Source: Bacteroidales bacterium
GTDB taxonomy: Bacteria; Bacteroidota; Bacteroidia; Bacteroidales; UBA932
Length of the DNA stretch: 38,305 bases
Direction of reading: 5' to 3'
Assembly (NCBI GenBank): GCA_024699055.1
Contig: JAILQG010000054.1
Location: 1-38,305 of the forward strand
The translations under genes were made by a program, and so were the position numbers. The notes under the pieces were generated by a model. It was not told the origin of the DNA. It ran no database searches and saw only the letters and a list, made by a program, of their open reading frames with translations. The first letter of the stretch is position 1, and each line of letters starts with the position of its first letter. Positions 24,444 through 32,210 of this stretch are shown here, in pieces.

Positions 24444-25229
24444 ATGAAAATACGTATTACAGCAGTCTTTGCGGCTGTGCTCGCCATCGCTTCGTGCAAG
24501 TCACCATACGAGGCGGTCCTGCAGGGAAATGACCTGCAGGCCAAGTACGCCATGGCGTTCGACCTCTTCAACCAGGGGAAGTATTCCAGGGCGGCCGACC
24601 TCTTCGAAAACATGTCCGTTCTCACCAACGGTACCGCACAGGACGACACCGTCCAGTACTACTGGGGCCTGAGCAACTACCGCAACAACGACTTCGTCAC
24701 GGCCGAAACCAACTTCAAGAACTTCCTGGCCAAATTCCCGCGCAGCCCCTTCGCCGAAAACGCCGAATTTCTGCGCATAGACTGCCTCTACAAGGCCACT
24801 TACCGCTACGAGCTTGACCAGACTCCCACTTATGCCGCGGTCGTCGCCATCAACGAGTACCTGACGAATCATCCGAACAACGTGCATACAGCCGCTTGCG
24901 ACAGAATGCTGGAAGACCTTAACGGCCGTCTGGACCGCAAGGCCTACGAGAACGCGAAGATTTATTATACCATGGAGGACTACAAGGCAGCCCGCGTAGC
25001 CCTCAAGAACGTGCTCAAGGAAGATTCGGACAACCGCTACCGCGAAGACATCTTGTATCTCACGGCCATGTCTTCCTACAAATACGCCTTCCTTTCCATC
25101 CCGGAAAAGCAGAAGGAACGCTACATGGTATTCGAGGACGACTATTTCAACTTCATAGGCGAGTATCCCGAGTCCAAGTACCGCAAGGAGCTGGACGGCC
25201 TGCACGAAAAGGTGAAACAAAGAAATTGA
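24444..25229 (+). CDS. bamD: BamD-like outer-membrane assembly lipoprotein
   Basis: Predicted outer-membrane lipoprotein of the BAM complex, which inserts beta-barrel proteins. The 261 residues start MKIRITAVFAAVLAIASCKSPYE, with the lipobox IASC. TPR-like repeats follow: AMAFDLFNQGKYSRAADLFE, YYWGLSNYRNNDFVTAETNF with KFPRSPFAENAEF, and a later ARVALKNVLKEDSDNRYRE. The FPxSPxAxxA pattern is typical of BamD/YfiO. An ATG three codons earlier (24435) is an alternative start. rpoZ and recN follow on the same strand. Confidence 0.88.
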   Translation: MKIRITAVFAAVLAIASCKSPYEAVLQGNDLQAKYAMAFDLFNQGKYSRAADLFENMSVLTNGTAQDDTVQYYWGLSNYRNNDFVTAETNFKNFLAKFPRSPFAENAEFLRIDCLYKATYRYELDQTPTYAAVVAINEYLTNHPNNVHTAACDRMLEDLNGRLDRKAYENAKIYYTMEDYKAARVALKNVLKEDSDNRYREDILYLTAMSSYKYAFLSIPEKQKERYMVFEDDYFNFIGEYPESKYRKELDGLHEKVKQRN

Positions 25230-25265
25230 AACTTTCCGCACCCGGCGGGGTGTACAATAATTGCT

Positions 25266-25592
25266 ATGGATATAAAGAAAGTACCTGGAAACACCATCAC
25301 GAGGGATGTAAAGAACCTCGCTGAACCCACTGGCAACATCTACGAAACATGTGTGATCCTCTCCAGGAGGGCCAACAAGATTGCCATGGACGAAAAGAAA
25401 GAACTCAGCAAAAAGCTGGAAGACTTCAAGAACGAACGCGACACAAAGGACGAGGTGTTCGAAAACAAGGAGCAGATAGAAATCTCCAAATACTACGAGC
25501 GCCTGCCCAAGCCCGGGCTGATCGCCATCTCCGAATTCGAGAACAACGAGCTCTACTACAAGGTGGCCAACAACGAGAACATAGTCAAATAG
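25266..25592 (+). CDS. rpoZ: RNA polymerase omega subunit (Bacteroidetes type)
   Basis: A 108-residue protein with the pattern of the RpoZ family found in Bacteroidota: NTITRDVKNLAEPTGNIYET, ILSRRANKIA, and the tail EVFENKEQIEISKYYERLPKP. Omega binds the beta-prime subunit and helps assemble polymerase. It lies 36 bases after the BamD-like gene and six bases before recN, so the three are probably one operon. The family is too divergent from E. coli RpoZ to recognise by simple identity; the call rests on memory of Bacteroidetes sequences. Confidence 0.85.
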   Translation: MDIKKVPGNTITRDVKNLAEPTGNIYETCVILSRRANKIAMDEKKELSKKLEDFKNERDTKDEVFENKEQIEISKYYERLPKPGLIAISEFENNELYYKVANNENIVK

Positions 25593-25598
25593 GTTCCC

Positions 25599-27242
25599 TT
25601 GCTGTCCTCCCTGCACATACGCAATTACGTGCTCATAGACTCCCTGGATGTTTCTTTTCCGGGGGGTCTGAGCATTATTACCGGGCAGACCGGCGCGGGA
25701 AAGAGCATCCTGCTTGGCGCCCTCCAGCTTTTGCTGGGAGCCAGGGCAGACTCCTCGGTGCTCGCTTCCGGGGCCGATGACTGCGTGGTGGAAGGGGAGT
25801 TCTCGTTGCCTGACGACAGCCTCCGCGGCTTTTTGGAAGACAGCGGCGTGGAGTGGGCGGAAGACCGCAGCCTCGTCATCCGCAGGGTGGTATATGCCAG
25901 CGGCAGATCCCGCTCTTTCATGAACGATTCCCCCGTGAACGTGGGCGTCCTTTCCGAATGTGCATCCCATCTTCTGGACATCCATTCCCAGAACAACAAC
26001 CTCATCCTTACCGATAAGCGTTTCCAGCTTTCAGTGCTGGACCACTTCGCCGGCAATGCGGAGCTTCTGGCTCAGTGCGGGGAATGCTGGAGGGAACTGC
26101 AGGGGCTCGTGTCCCGGAAAGGCGAGGTGCAGCGCAGGCTGGATGCCCTCACGGCCGACCGAAGCTACAACGAGGCGCAATGGAAGCAGCTCGACGCCGC
26201 CCGCCTGCAGGAAGGGGAACTCGAAGCCCTCGATGCCGAGCAGAAGCAGCTTGCGAACGCGGAATCCATACGGGAAGCGCTCGGCGGGGCCGTTTCCTGC
26301 TTCGAGGCGGGGGAAGGCATGTCCCTTGACACTTCGCTCAAGGAGGCCGGACGCCTGCTCGACAAAATCAGCAAATATCTTCCCGGGATGGACGAGCTGT
26401 CCGGCCGTATCCGTTCCGCCCGCATAGAACTCGACGACATTCGGGGAAGTCTCGAGACCGCTGCGTCCAAGGTGGAGGTGTCGGAGGACAGGCTTCAGGC
26501 CGTGGAAGACCGCATGGGGCTCATTTACGGCCTCCTGCAGAAGCACGGCTGCCGAACCGAAGAGGAACTGATCGCCCTCAGGGAGAAGTATACTTCCATG
26601 CTGTTCGACTCCGCCTCCCTCGAAGAGGAGCTTGCGGAACTGGAAAAGCGGATACTCGTTGTAAAGGAACGTCACTCGGAGCTGTGCAAGGCCCTGCACG
26701 ACGCGCGTGCAAAGGCCGCCCCGTCCTTCGCGGAACGGATAGCCGGCTCCCTGAAGTTCCTCGAACTTGACCGTGCCGTTTTCGAGGTGCAGCTGACCCC
26801 CTCCGAACCGGGGAGTACCGGTTCTGACGGAGTGCTCTTCGCGTTCTCCTCGACCGGCTCTCATCCCTCGGATGTGGGAAACTGTGCATCAGGTGGCGAA
26901 ATATCCCGTATCATGCTCTGCCTAAAGGCTATGATGGCACGCTACGTGGGCATGCCCACCATGATTTTCGACGAGATAGACACAGGCGTTTCAGGCAGCG
27001 CGGCGGACAGGATGGGCAGTATGATTTGCGATATGGGAAAAGACATGCAGGTCATTGCGATAACGCACCTGCCCCAGGTGGCCGCCAAGGGCGATGCCCA
27101 TTTCGTCGTGGAAAAGACGGCGGATGTCAGTTCCATCCGGAGGGTGCAGGGACGTGACCGCGTCATGGAAATCGCCCGTCTCCTCAGCGGTGCGTCAATC
27201 ACGCCGGAAGCGGTTGCGAATGCGGAGTCGCTCCTGGGCTGA
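25599..27242 (+). CDS. recN: DNA repair protein RecN
   Basis: SMC-like ATPase that acts early in double-strand break repair. The 547 residues begin LSSLHIRNYVLIDSLDVSF, with Walker A GQTGAGKS at 29-36. A long coiled-coil-like middle follows, then the ABC signature ASGGEISR and Walker B MIFDEIDTGVSG near the C-terminus, and ITHLPQVAAKGD. The start is TTG at 25599, six bases after rpoZ. No in-frame ATG or GTG exists between that point and the conserved N-terminus, so a weak TTG start is likely real. Confidence 0.95.
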   Translation: MLSSLHIRNYVLIDSLDVSFPGGLSIITGQTGAGKSILLGALQLLLGARADSSVLASGADDCVVEGEFSLPDDSLRGFLEDSGVEWAEDRSLVIRRVVYASGRSRSFMNDSPVNVGVLSECASHLLDIHSQNNNLILTDKRFQLSVLDHFAGNAELLAQCGECWRELQGLVSRKGEVQRRLDALTADRSYNEAQWKQLDAARLQEGELEALDAEQKQLANAESIREALGGAVSCFEAGEGMSLDTSLKEAGRLLDKISKYLPGMDELSGRIRSARIELDDIRGSLETAASKVEVSEDRLQAVEDRMGLIYGLLQKHGCRTEEELIALREKYTSMLFDSASLEEELAELEKRILVVKERHSELCKALHDARAKAAPSFAERIAGSLKFLELDRAVFEVQLTPSEPGSTGSDGVLFAFSSTGSHPSDVGNCASGGEISRIMLCLKAMMARYVGMPTMIFDEIDTGVSGSAADRMGSMICDMGKDMQVIAITHLPQVAAKGDAHFVVEKTADVSSIRRVQGRDRVMEIARLLSGASITPEAVANAESLLG

Positions 27243-27246
27243 TGGG

Positions 27247-27297
27247 TTTGACAAAAAGTCAATCTCCACGCCGCTGGCAGAGGATTTGCTTGTCAAA
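27247..27297 (+). promoter_or_regulatory. Inverted repeats in front of grpE-dnaJ
   Basis: TTGAC-AAAAA-GTCAA is a perfect short inverted repeat at 27248-27262. TTTGACAA (27247-27254) is also the exact inverse of TTGTCAAA (27290-27297). No CIRCE element (HrcA site) and no convincing TAnnTTTG promoter was found in the interval. The repeats may be an operator for heat-shock control, but nothing in the sequence proves it. Confidence 0.4.
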
Positions 27298-27323
27298 TAA
27301 AGAAGAAAAACCACTTGCATATC

Positions 27324-27863
27324 ATGGCAGAAAAAGATAAAGAAACTAAGCAGGCTTCCGTGAAGAAAGAGCCCAAGGCCCCCAAAATCAAGGCATCCAA
27401 GGAGGAAGAACTCCAGAAAAAGGTAGCTGAACTCACTGACAAATTGTCGGCCGAACACGCCGACTACCTGCGTCTCATGGCGGAATTCGAGACTTTCCGC
27501 CGTCGCAGCGCCGAGGAGCGCCTGAATATGGTATCCACCGCTTCGGCCGATACGATCAAGGGGCTGCTGCCCGTGTTGGACGATTGTGAGAGGGCTCTTA
27601 AGGTGCTGGAGACATCTTCCGACTCCGCAGCCAGGGAGGGCACCGCCCTTATCTACAATAAACTCATGGCCTATCTCAAGACAAAGGGGCTCGAGGTAAT
27701 CGAGGCCAAGGGTACTAAATTCGATATCGACTTCCACGAGGCCGTGGCGCAGATTCCGGCTCCCTCGGAGCAGGAAAAAGGGCTTGTGCTGGATGTGGTC
27801 CAGACGGGCTACATGCTGTCAGGCAAAATCCTGCGCTATGCAAAGGTGGTCGTAGGAGCATAA
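27324..27863 (+). CDS. grpE: Nucleotide exchange factor GrpE
   Basis: Releases ADP from DnaK during the chaperone cycle. The 179-residue protein has a Lys/Glu-rich N-terminus, a long helix ([33 protein letters not shown]) that forms the GrpE dimer, and a C-terminal beta domain ([37 protein letters not shown]). The ATG at 27324 is preferred to a TTG three codons earlier. dnaJ follows after four bases; dnaK is not in this window. Confidence 0.95.
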   Translation: MAEKDKETKQASVKKEPKAPKIKASKEEELQKKVAELTDKLSAEHADYLRLMAEFETFRRRSAEERLNMVSTASADTIKGLLPVLDDCERALKVLETSSDSAAREGTALIYNKLMAYLKTKGLEVIEAKGTKFDIDFHEAVAQIPAPSEQEKGLVLDVVQTGYMLSGKILRYAKVVVGA

Positions 27864-27867
27864 AGTC

Positions 27868-29046
27868 ATGGCAGAAAAAAGAGATTACTACGAGGTCCTC
27901 GGCATCACGAAGAGTGCTTCGGAAGACGAAATAAAGCAGGCTTACCGCAAGGCTGCCCTCAAGTGGCATCCCGACCGCTGGGTCTCAGGTACCGACGCCG
28001 AAAAGAAGAATGCCGAAGAGAAGTTCAAGGAGGCGTCCGAGGCGTATTCGGTGCTGTCCGATCCTCAGAAAAAGGCCAAATACGACCAGTTCGGTTTCGC
28101 CGGAGTGGATCCTTCCGCAGGTCCTGACTTCAGCCAGGGCTTCGGCAACCTCGAAGACCTCCTGAACAACCTGTTCGGCGGGGCGTTCGGGGGATCGTTC
28201 GGCGGGGCCTTCGACTCCTTTTTCGGCGGTGGAAGGCAGCAGAGCGGTTCGAGGGTCATCCGGGGCCGTGACATCCGTACGCGTGTCAGCCTGACCCTTG
28301 AGGAGATAGCCAAAGGCTGCACGAAGGAAGTTTCGATCGAACGCAACAGGCCCTGTGCCGAATGCGGAGGCAAGGGTACGAAGGACAGATCCGACATAAA
28401 AACCTGCCCCACCTGTCACGGCAGCGGCCAGGTGCAGAGGGTGGTGAACACGCTCTTCGGGCGTTCAGTATCCTATTCTACCTGTCCGCAGTGCGGCGGC
28501 GAAGGCAAGATCGTCTCGAATCCCTGCCGGAAATGCGGTGGTTCCGGAGTGGAGAGGCGCCGCGAGACCGTAAAGGTGAACATCCCCGCGGGAGTCGAGG
28601 ACGGAATGCAGATAACCGTTCGGGGCGAAGGCCACAGCGCACCCCGCGGCGGCGAGAACGGCGACCTCCTGGTGGTGATAAACGAGCAGCCTCACAACCA
28701 GCTCAAGCGAGACGGCAACAATCTCTTCTATACCCGTGTCATTTCGGTCACCGACGCCATCCTGGGCACCACCATCAGCGTTCCGGCTCTGGGCTCCGCC
28801 GCAAGCCTGAAGATTGAACCGGGCACTCAGTCCGGTACGGTAGTTCGCATGCGCGGCAAAGGCCTTCCCTCGGTAAACGGCTATGGCACAGGCGATCTGT
28901 ATGTAAAGATCCTGGTATGGATACCGAGGAAACTGCGCGGTTCCGACAAGGAGGCCGTGGAGAAGCTTGCCTCATCCGATGCCGTCAGGCCCGACCCCTC
29001 CCGTGACGACAAGGCCCTGTTCGAGAAAGAGAGTCAATATTTTTAG
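27868..29046 (+). CDS. dnaJ: Chaperone protein DnaJ
   Basis: Hsp40 co-chaperone that delivers substrates to DnaK and stimulates its ATPase. The 392 residues run: J domain with HPD at 34-36, Gly/Phe-rich linker (about 89-122), and four zinc-binding CxxCxGxG repeats: CAECGGKG (163-170), CPTCHGSG (180-187), CPQCGGEG (206-213) and CRKCGGSG (220-227). Substrate-binding C-terminal domains follow. All three parts make this a type I DnaJ rather than CbpA. It is coupled to grpE and ends just before the rplS promoter. Confidence 0.97.
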   Translation: MAEKRDYYEVLGITKSASEDEIKQAYRKAALKWHPDRWVSGTDAEKKNAEEKFKEASEAYSVLSDPQKKAKYDQFGFAGVDPSAGPDFSQGFGNLEDLLNNLFGGAFGGSFGGAFDSFFGGGRQQSGSRVIRGRDIRTRVSLTLEEIAKGCTKEVSIERNRPCAECGGKGTKDRSDIKTCPTCHGSGQVQRVVNTLFGRSVSYSTCPQCGGEGKIVSNPCRKCGGSGVERRRETVKVNIPAGVEDGMQITVRGEGHSAPRGGENGDLLVVINEQPHNQLKRDGNNLFYTRVISVTDAILGTTISVPALGSAASLKIEPGTQSGTVVRMRGKGLPSVNGYGTGDLYVKILVWIPRKLRGSDKEAVEKLASSDAVRPDPSRDDKALFEKESQYF

Positions 29047-29053
29047 AAAACGG

Positions 29054-29084
29054 CTTGCAGAGTAAAAAATAATTTCTATCTTTG
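29054..29084 (+). promoter_or_regulatory. rplS promoter
   Basis: CTTG at 29054-29057 and TATCTTTG at 29077-29084 are spaced by 19 bases, a good Bacteroidetes primary promoter. The start site should be near 29091, leaving a leader of about 67 bases before rplS. Confidence 0.75.
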
Positions 29085-29089
29085 CAGCC

Positions 29090-29157
29090 CCGTTTGAAAG
29101 CAGCCTCTCATTTTACGGTTAAGTGACGCTGCGAGGCGAAAGGTTATTTAAAGAGTT
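29090..29157 (+). promoter_or_regulatory. Structured rplS leader with two competing pairings
   Basis: GCAGC (29100-29104) can pair with GCTGC (29128-29132), enclosing a second stem TCATTT/AAGTGA around a TACGGTT loop. Alternatively GCCTC (29103-29107) can pair with GAGGC (29133-29137). The two options share bases and exclude each other. Ribosomal protein leaders often work in this way, so autogenous control by L19 is possible. This was folded by eye only. Confidence 0.5.
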
Positions 29158-29556
29158 ATGGATTTACTTAAAGTAGCTGAACAGTCTTTTGTAAACGAGA
29201 ACGTCAGCAAGTTCCCCGAATTCAAGGCCGGCGACACCATCACCGTAGCCTGCAAAATCAAGGAAGGAGACAAGTTCCGTCTGCAGGACTTCCGCGGTGT
29301 GGTTATTCAGATAAGCGGTGCAACCCCTCTCACCCGTACCTTTACGGTTCGCAAGGTGTCCGGTGGTATCGGAGTTGAAAGGATTTTCCCCTTCCAGAGC
29401 CCCGCTATCGACAGCATTACCGTCAACAAGGTCGGTAAGGTCCGTCGCGCACGCATATTCTATCTCCGCAATCTTGCCGGTAAGAAGGCCCGCATCAAGG
29501 AGAAGGGCATAGCCAACAAGGCCGCCAAGGTCGCAGAAGAAAAGACTGAAGCTTAA
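29158..29556 (+). CDS. rplS: 50S ribosomal protein L19
   Basis: Large-subunit protein at the interface with the small subunit. The 132-residue protein contains the family core: FKAGDTITVACKIKEGDKFRLQDFRGVVI, RTFTVRKVSGGIGVERIFPFQSPAI and VGKVRRARIFYLRNLAGKKARIKE. The Lys/Ala/Glu-rich tail (about 15 residues) is longer than in E. coli L19, which has about 115 residues. It is transcribed on its own, between dnaJ and tRNA-Arg. Confidence 0.97.
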   Translation: MDLLKVAEQSFVNENVSKFPEFKAGDTITVACKIKEGDKFRLQDFRGVVIQISGATPLTRTFTVRKVSGGIGVERIFPFQSPAIDSITVNKVGKVRRARIFYLRNLAGKKARIKEKGIANKAAKVAEEKTEA

Positions 29557-29583
29557 AGCTTTCCGGCCCAGTTGCCGGTAAAC

Positions 29584-29657
29584 GGCTCCTTAGCTCAATT
29601 GAATAGAGCATCTGACTACGGATCAGAAGGTTGCAGGTTTGAGTCCTGCAGGAGTCA
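29584..29657 (+). tRNA. tRNA-Arg (anticodon ACG)
   Basis: Acceptor GGCTCCT (29584-29590) pairs with AGGAGTC (29650-29656) with one G-T pair; the discriminator is A. The anticodon stem-loop TCTGA-CTACGGA-TCAGA carries ACG, whose A34 would normally be edited to inosine. The T arm reads GCAGGTTTGAGTCCTGC. CCA is not encoded. It borders the accessory block, and a partial copy of its 3' end is found at 34286-34307. Confidence 0.96.
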
Positions 29658-29661
29658 CTTC

Positions 29662-29696
29662 AAAACCCCGTCTGACACACGTCAGATGGGGTTTTT
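29662..29696 (+). terminator. Rho-independent terminator after tRNA-Arg
   Basis: AAAACCCCGTCTGAC pairs with GTCAGATGGGGTTTT around a four-base loop, with one G-T pair, and is followed by a T tract. The A tract on the left makes it usable on the other strand as well, where it would end the XRE gene transcript. Confidence 0.9.
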
Positions 29697-29704
29697 CATA
29701 TAAA

Positions 29705-29725
29705 TTGCACAACGTTTGCACAACG
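29705..29725. repeat. Tandem TTGCACAACG repeats next to tRNA-Arg
   Basis: TTGCACAACG occurs twice (29705-29714 and 29716-29725), with an 11-base period, about one helical turn. The position just inside the tRNA-flanked accessory block is where recombinase arm sites would be expected. No integrase gene accompanies them here. Confidence 0.6.
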
Positions 29726-29731
29726 GACGGT

Positions 29732-29932
29732 TCAATCGTTTTCGTCTAATTGAAAGATTGAATCAGTGGACTTATCAAAATATCGCGCTATTTTAAGGGC
29801 AAGAACAGTTGACGGAACGTACTTCCCGGACTCGATGGAATTGATGGTGTTGCGGCTTACGCCGATGGCATCGGCCAGCTGCTGCTGGGTGATGTCCTTG
29901 ATGGCTCTCTCTACTCTGACTGTGTTCTTCAT
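29732..29932 (-). CDS. Small XRE-family HTH regulator
   Basis: A 66-residue single-domain DNA-binding protein. MKNTVRVERAIKDITQQQLADAIGVSRNTINSIESGKYVPSTVLALKIARYF contains the Cro/C1-type HTH. This compact form, close to YozG-like regulators, is usually coupled to a membrane protein. The ATG overlaps the stop of the upstream membrane protein gene (ATGA), so both are translated from one message. A longer in-frame start at 29968 is unlikely. The target genes are unknown. Confidence 0.85.
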   Translation of the reverse strand: MKNTVRVERAIKDITQQQLADAIGVSRNTINSIESGKYVPSTVLALKIARYFDKSTDSIFQLDEND

Positions 29933-30375
29933 AAGGCCTGCTGCTTTTTGGATTTCCAGAGCATCCATTTGAATATCCCGAAATACAAGATAAAGAGGAG
30001 AAGAGGAAGGAAAATCAGGAAGGCTTCGCTCAGGTAGAGTTCAAGATCTTCCGGGATGCTCGGAAAAAGGGTTGCGAGTCTCAGTTCCAGGAACAAACTC
30101 AGAATCAGGAATAGAACGAAATAGACATAGGCGGTAATGCCGACGGCTTTCAGCCGATAGTTGGAGATCATCTCGTCTTCAACCTTCTCTTTGGACAGGC
30201 ATATCAGGAAGAATGAGATAATGAAAGTGATGTGGGTTGACTTGGCGATATACCAGGCCACGTCAATGTCGTGTACAAATAGCGCTTTGACGAATACCGC
30301 GATTACTGAGAGAATCAACAGACACCAACCAATTATTTGGCAGGTATGCGGCATGAGGATGCTTTTGTTATTCAT
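29929..30375 (-). CDS. Small integral membrane protein, function unknown
   Basis: A 148-residue protein with four predicted membrane helices (about 12-33, 43-60, 76-97 and 115-137) and no recognisable catalytic motif. It is first in a two-gene operon with the XRE regulator. Such membrane/XRE pairs recur in Bacteroidota and Firmicutes, and the membrane partner may sense a signal or control the regulator. It has a clear own promoter at 30404-30434. Confidence 0.75.
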   Translation of the reverse strand: MNNKSILMPHTCQIIGWCLLILSVIAVFVKALFVHDIDVAWYIAKSTHITFIISFFLICLSKEKVEDEMISNYRLKAVGITAYVYFVLFLILSLFLELRLATLFPSIPEDLELYLSEAFLIFLPLLLFILYFGIFKWMLWKSKKQQAL

Positions 30376-30403
30376 GTTAAAAGAGTGTTAAGTTTTCTTG
30401 TTG

Positions 30404-30434
30404 CAAAGATAAGTATATTTTTCATAATGACAAA
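30404..30434 (-). promoter_or_regulatory. Promoter of the membrane protein/XRE operon
   Basis: On the minus strand, TTTG at 30434-30431 and TATCTTTG at 30411-30404 are spaced by exactly 19 bases, the best consensus match in the window. On the plus strand TAACTTTG at 30436-30443 could fire the other way, towards the short frame at 30449. Confidence 0.8.
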
Positions 30435-30448
30435 TTAACTTTGCAATC

Positions 30449-30532
30449 ATGTTAGAAGCCGAGAATAATATTCATCCTGCTTTATTGTGCTGCGAATGGA
30501 ATGAAAGTGTTGATTCCAGCAGAATAAAGTGA
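30449..30532 (+). CDS. Possible 27-residue peptide
   Basis: ATG to TGA, reading MLEAENNIHPALLCCEWNES and ending VDSSRIK. It starts six bases after a plus-strand TAACTTTG (-7-like) element. No homology is recognised, and short frames like this arise by chance. It is listed because of the promoter-like element in front; it may be the start of a decayed gene. Confidence 0.2.
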   Translation: MLEAENNIHPALLCCEWNESVDSSRIK

Positions 30533-30582
30533 CATTCTACGTCCTTATCGGGCTTTAGGAAAAGGAACAGATTATAGGCAAG

Positions 30583-30717
30583 CTACCCAAAAATAGTTTT
30601 GAATCTGTTGTTCTCCGTTAGGATATCAATGAAAGCTTGTGTGGCTTTTTTCTGATAGCCACCTTTCAGGAAATTGTAGCAGCCTTGCATCCGACTTTCT
30701 TTTGACGACTCACGCAT
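30583..30717 (-). pseudogene. Small frame or gene remnant, 44 residues
   Basis: The frame begins MRESSKESRMQGCYNFLKGG and ends FIDILTENNRFKTIFG. Its composition looks like protein (a helix-like, charged C-terminus) rather than random. It sits in a 440-base stretch (30376-30820) that has no other convincing gene. No promoter or ribosome-binding site was seen. It may be the tail of a larger gene cut away when the accessory block formed. The family is not recognised. Confidence 0.35.
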
Positions 30718-30820
30718 CCCATCTGCGCAAAAAAACCTGCAACTTTATTGATTTTAAGCAATAGCGCCAAATCCAATTAAATCTAACTCTAACAGAATAT
30801 CATTTCTTTTTCCATATTCA

Positions 30821-31417
30821 TTATTTCAGCCTTCCGAAATCGTCCCAGCCGGGTTGCATTTTGCCTGCATGGCAATCCTGAATAAAGCGCTGTAGGGCCT
30901 TCAGAGCCTGTTCCTCTCGTCCGGTTTGCCTAAAATGCTGTATGTAATCTACCCGGATGCGGCGGTAGGTTTCAGGGAATGAGAGGTAGTTGGCCCAGGC
31001 AGTTTCATCGGCCTTAATGGCATCAAGCACCCAGCTTTCAAAAACGAATCGAGAAGGGTCTAATTCCGGAGCTGACGCTAATCCTGCCGGCGTCATTTCC
31101 CCAAGTTGAACCAACCTTCGGCAACGAATCAGGTTCCTTTCGCACCAGTTGCTCCGCTTGCGGCGCGGCGTGAAATGCTGGACAGGTTTCCCATCGTCAA
31201 TCTTTTTCATGGTACTGTCTATCCAGCCGAAACAAAGAGCGACCTCCACTGCATCGACATATCGCACCACTCCGGGACAGTCTTCCGCGGACCGGTTCAC
31301 GCGAAGCCAGAAATCACTGACCTTGTCGTGATTCTCCAGATACCACTGATATAACTCCTCGCGTGTGTGTATGTTAAGCAGAAAAAACAATTTTCTCAAA
31401 TATCTTGTTTCATTCAT
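30821..31417 (-). CDS. YdeI/OmdA-family protein
   Basis: A 198-residue protein of the YdeI/OmpD-associated family. Diagnostic stretches are EVALCFGWIDSTMKKIDDGK, HFTPRRKRSNWCERN and LGEMTPAGLAS, then a helical C-terminus (SFPETYRRIRVDYIQ). Members are linked to resistance to antimicrobial peptides or bacteriocins in a few studies, but no reaction is established. The start is set at MNETRYLRKL and overlaps the phosphatase gene by eight bases. It is the last gene of the Fic operon. Confidence 0.85.
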   Translation of the reverse strand: MNETRYLRKLFFLLNIHTREELYQWYLENHDKVSDFWLRVNRSAEDCPGVVRYVDAVEVALCFGWIDSTMKKIDDGKPVQHFTPRRKRSNWCERNLIRCRRLVQLGEMTPAGLASAPELDPSRFVFESWVLDAIKADETAWANYLSFPETYRRIRVDYIQHFRQTGREEQALKALQRFIQDCHAGKMQPGWDDFGRLK

Positions 31418-32210
31418 TGTTAAGGTAACGTTCCCGGAGGATACGGATATCATCTTCCGTCAGGCCCATTGGGCCTTTAAAATAGGCTTCCATGGAACCA
31501 TACTGCCGGTCAACAGTGTCCATGGCCTTGATGAAGTTCTCTGTATTGGCTCCAAGGAAGGCTTTCACTACGGCTATCTCTTCTTCCTTGCCGCCCCAGA
31601 ATTTTACGCGTCGGACGTACTTCTTTACGTCCTTTTCGTAGACCTTGTTAGTGGCGTCAAAATCGGCCACGATGGTCTCCCGGCTGGCGCCGAGTGCGGA
31701 CAATAGCAGGGCAGATGCGATGCCAGTTCGGTCCTTACCCTGGGTGCAATGATAAAGGATGGCGCCGTTTTCCGTCTCCACCACAAGACGCAGGAAGCGG
31801 GCGAACTGATGCTGGCACTGAGGATCAAACAGCAGCGTTGCATACATCTCCCGGGCGATGGCCTTTGCCTTTTCGTTGAAGGCGGCGAACAAGATTACCT
31901 TATTTACCTCGAACTTCTTCCGGCCAGTAACCTTCCTCATTTCCTTCTCTGTGGCATTTGCCGCAGCATTGCCGCTGGCGTCAATGGGAATGCTCACATA
32001 CCTCGCACCTGGGACGTCCTTATTCGCCTTGCCTTTCAAGTCCACTTCCGTCCGGAAATCCACTACCAGGGTGGTGGGAAGGCTTTTCAGATAGGCGATG
32101 TCTGCGTCCGTGGCATCGGCTAGATGGGCTGACCGCAAGAGCATCCCGCTTTTAACAGTCTTGCCGTTTGGCAAAGCATAGCCGCCCAGGTCCCGCAGAT
32201 TTACAATCAT
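31410..32210 (-). CDS. Tyrosine-protein-phosphatase-like protein
   Basis: A 266-residue protein of the Y_phosphatase3 (IphP-like) group. It starts MIVNLRDLGGYALPNGKTVKSG, typical of this family, has VVDFRTEVDL, and carries the P loop HCTQGKDRTG with Cys155 and Arg161, so the CX5R active site is intact. No signal peptide is seen, so it should be cytoplasmic. Substrates could be phosphotyrosine, phosphoserine or phosphoinositide-like molecules. It overlaps the upstream kinase-like gene by four bases, which suggests linked opposing activities. Confidence 0.85.
   Translation of the reverse strand: MIVNLRDLGGYALPNGKTVKSGMLLRSAHLADATDADIAYLKSLPTTLVVDFRTEVDLKGKANKDVPGARYVSIPIDASGNAAANATEKEMRKVTGRKKFEVNKVILFAAFNEKAKAIAREMYATLLFDPQCQHQFARFLRLVVETENGAILYHCTQGKDRTGIASALLLSALGASRETIVADFDATNKVYEKDVKKYVRRVKFWGGKEEEIAVVKAFLGANTENFIKAMDTVDRQYGSMEAYFKGPMGLTEDDIRILRERYLNNE

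Noticed and set aside
24501..25985. A 494-codon minus-strand frame across the BamD-like gene, rpoZ and recN
   Set aside because: Covers three well-supported plus-strand genes, has a repetitive Val/Leu/Gly composition and no known motif.
27241..27323. CIRCE or HrcA site before grpE
   Set aside because: No GCACTC-N9-GAGTGC pattern is present; the inverted repeats found are different.
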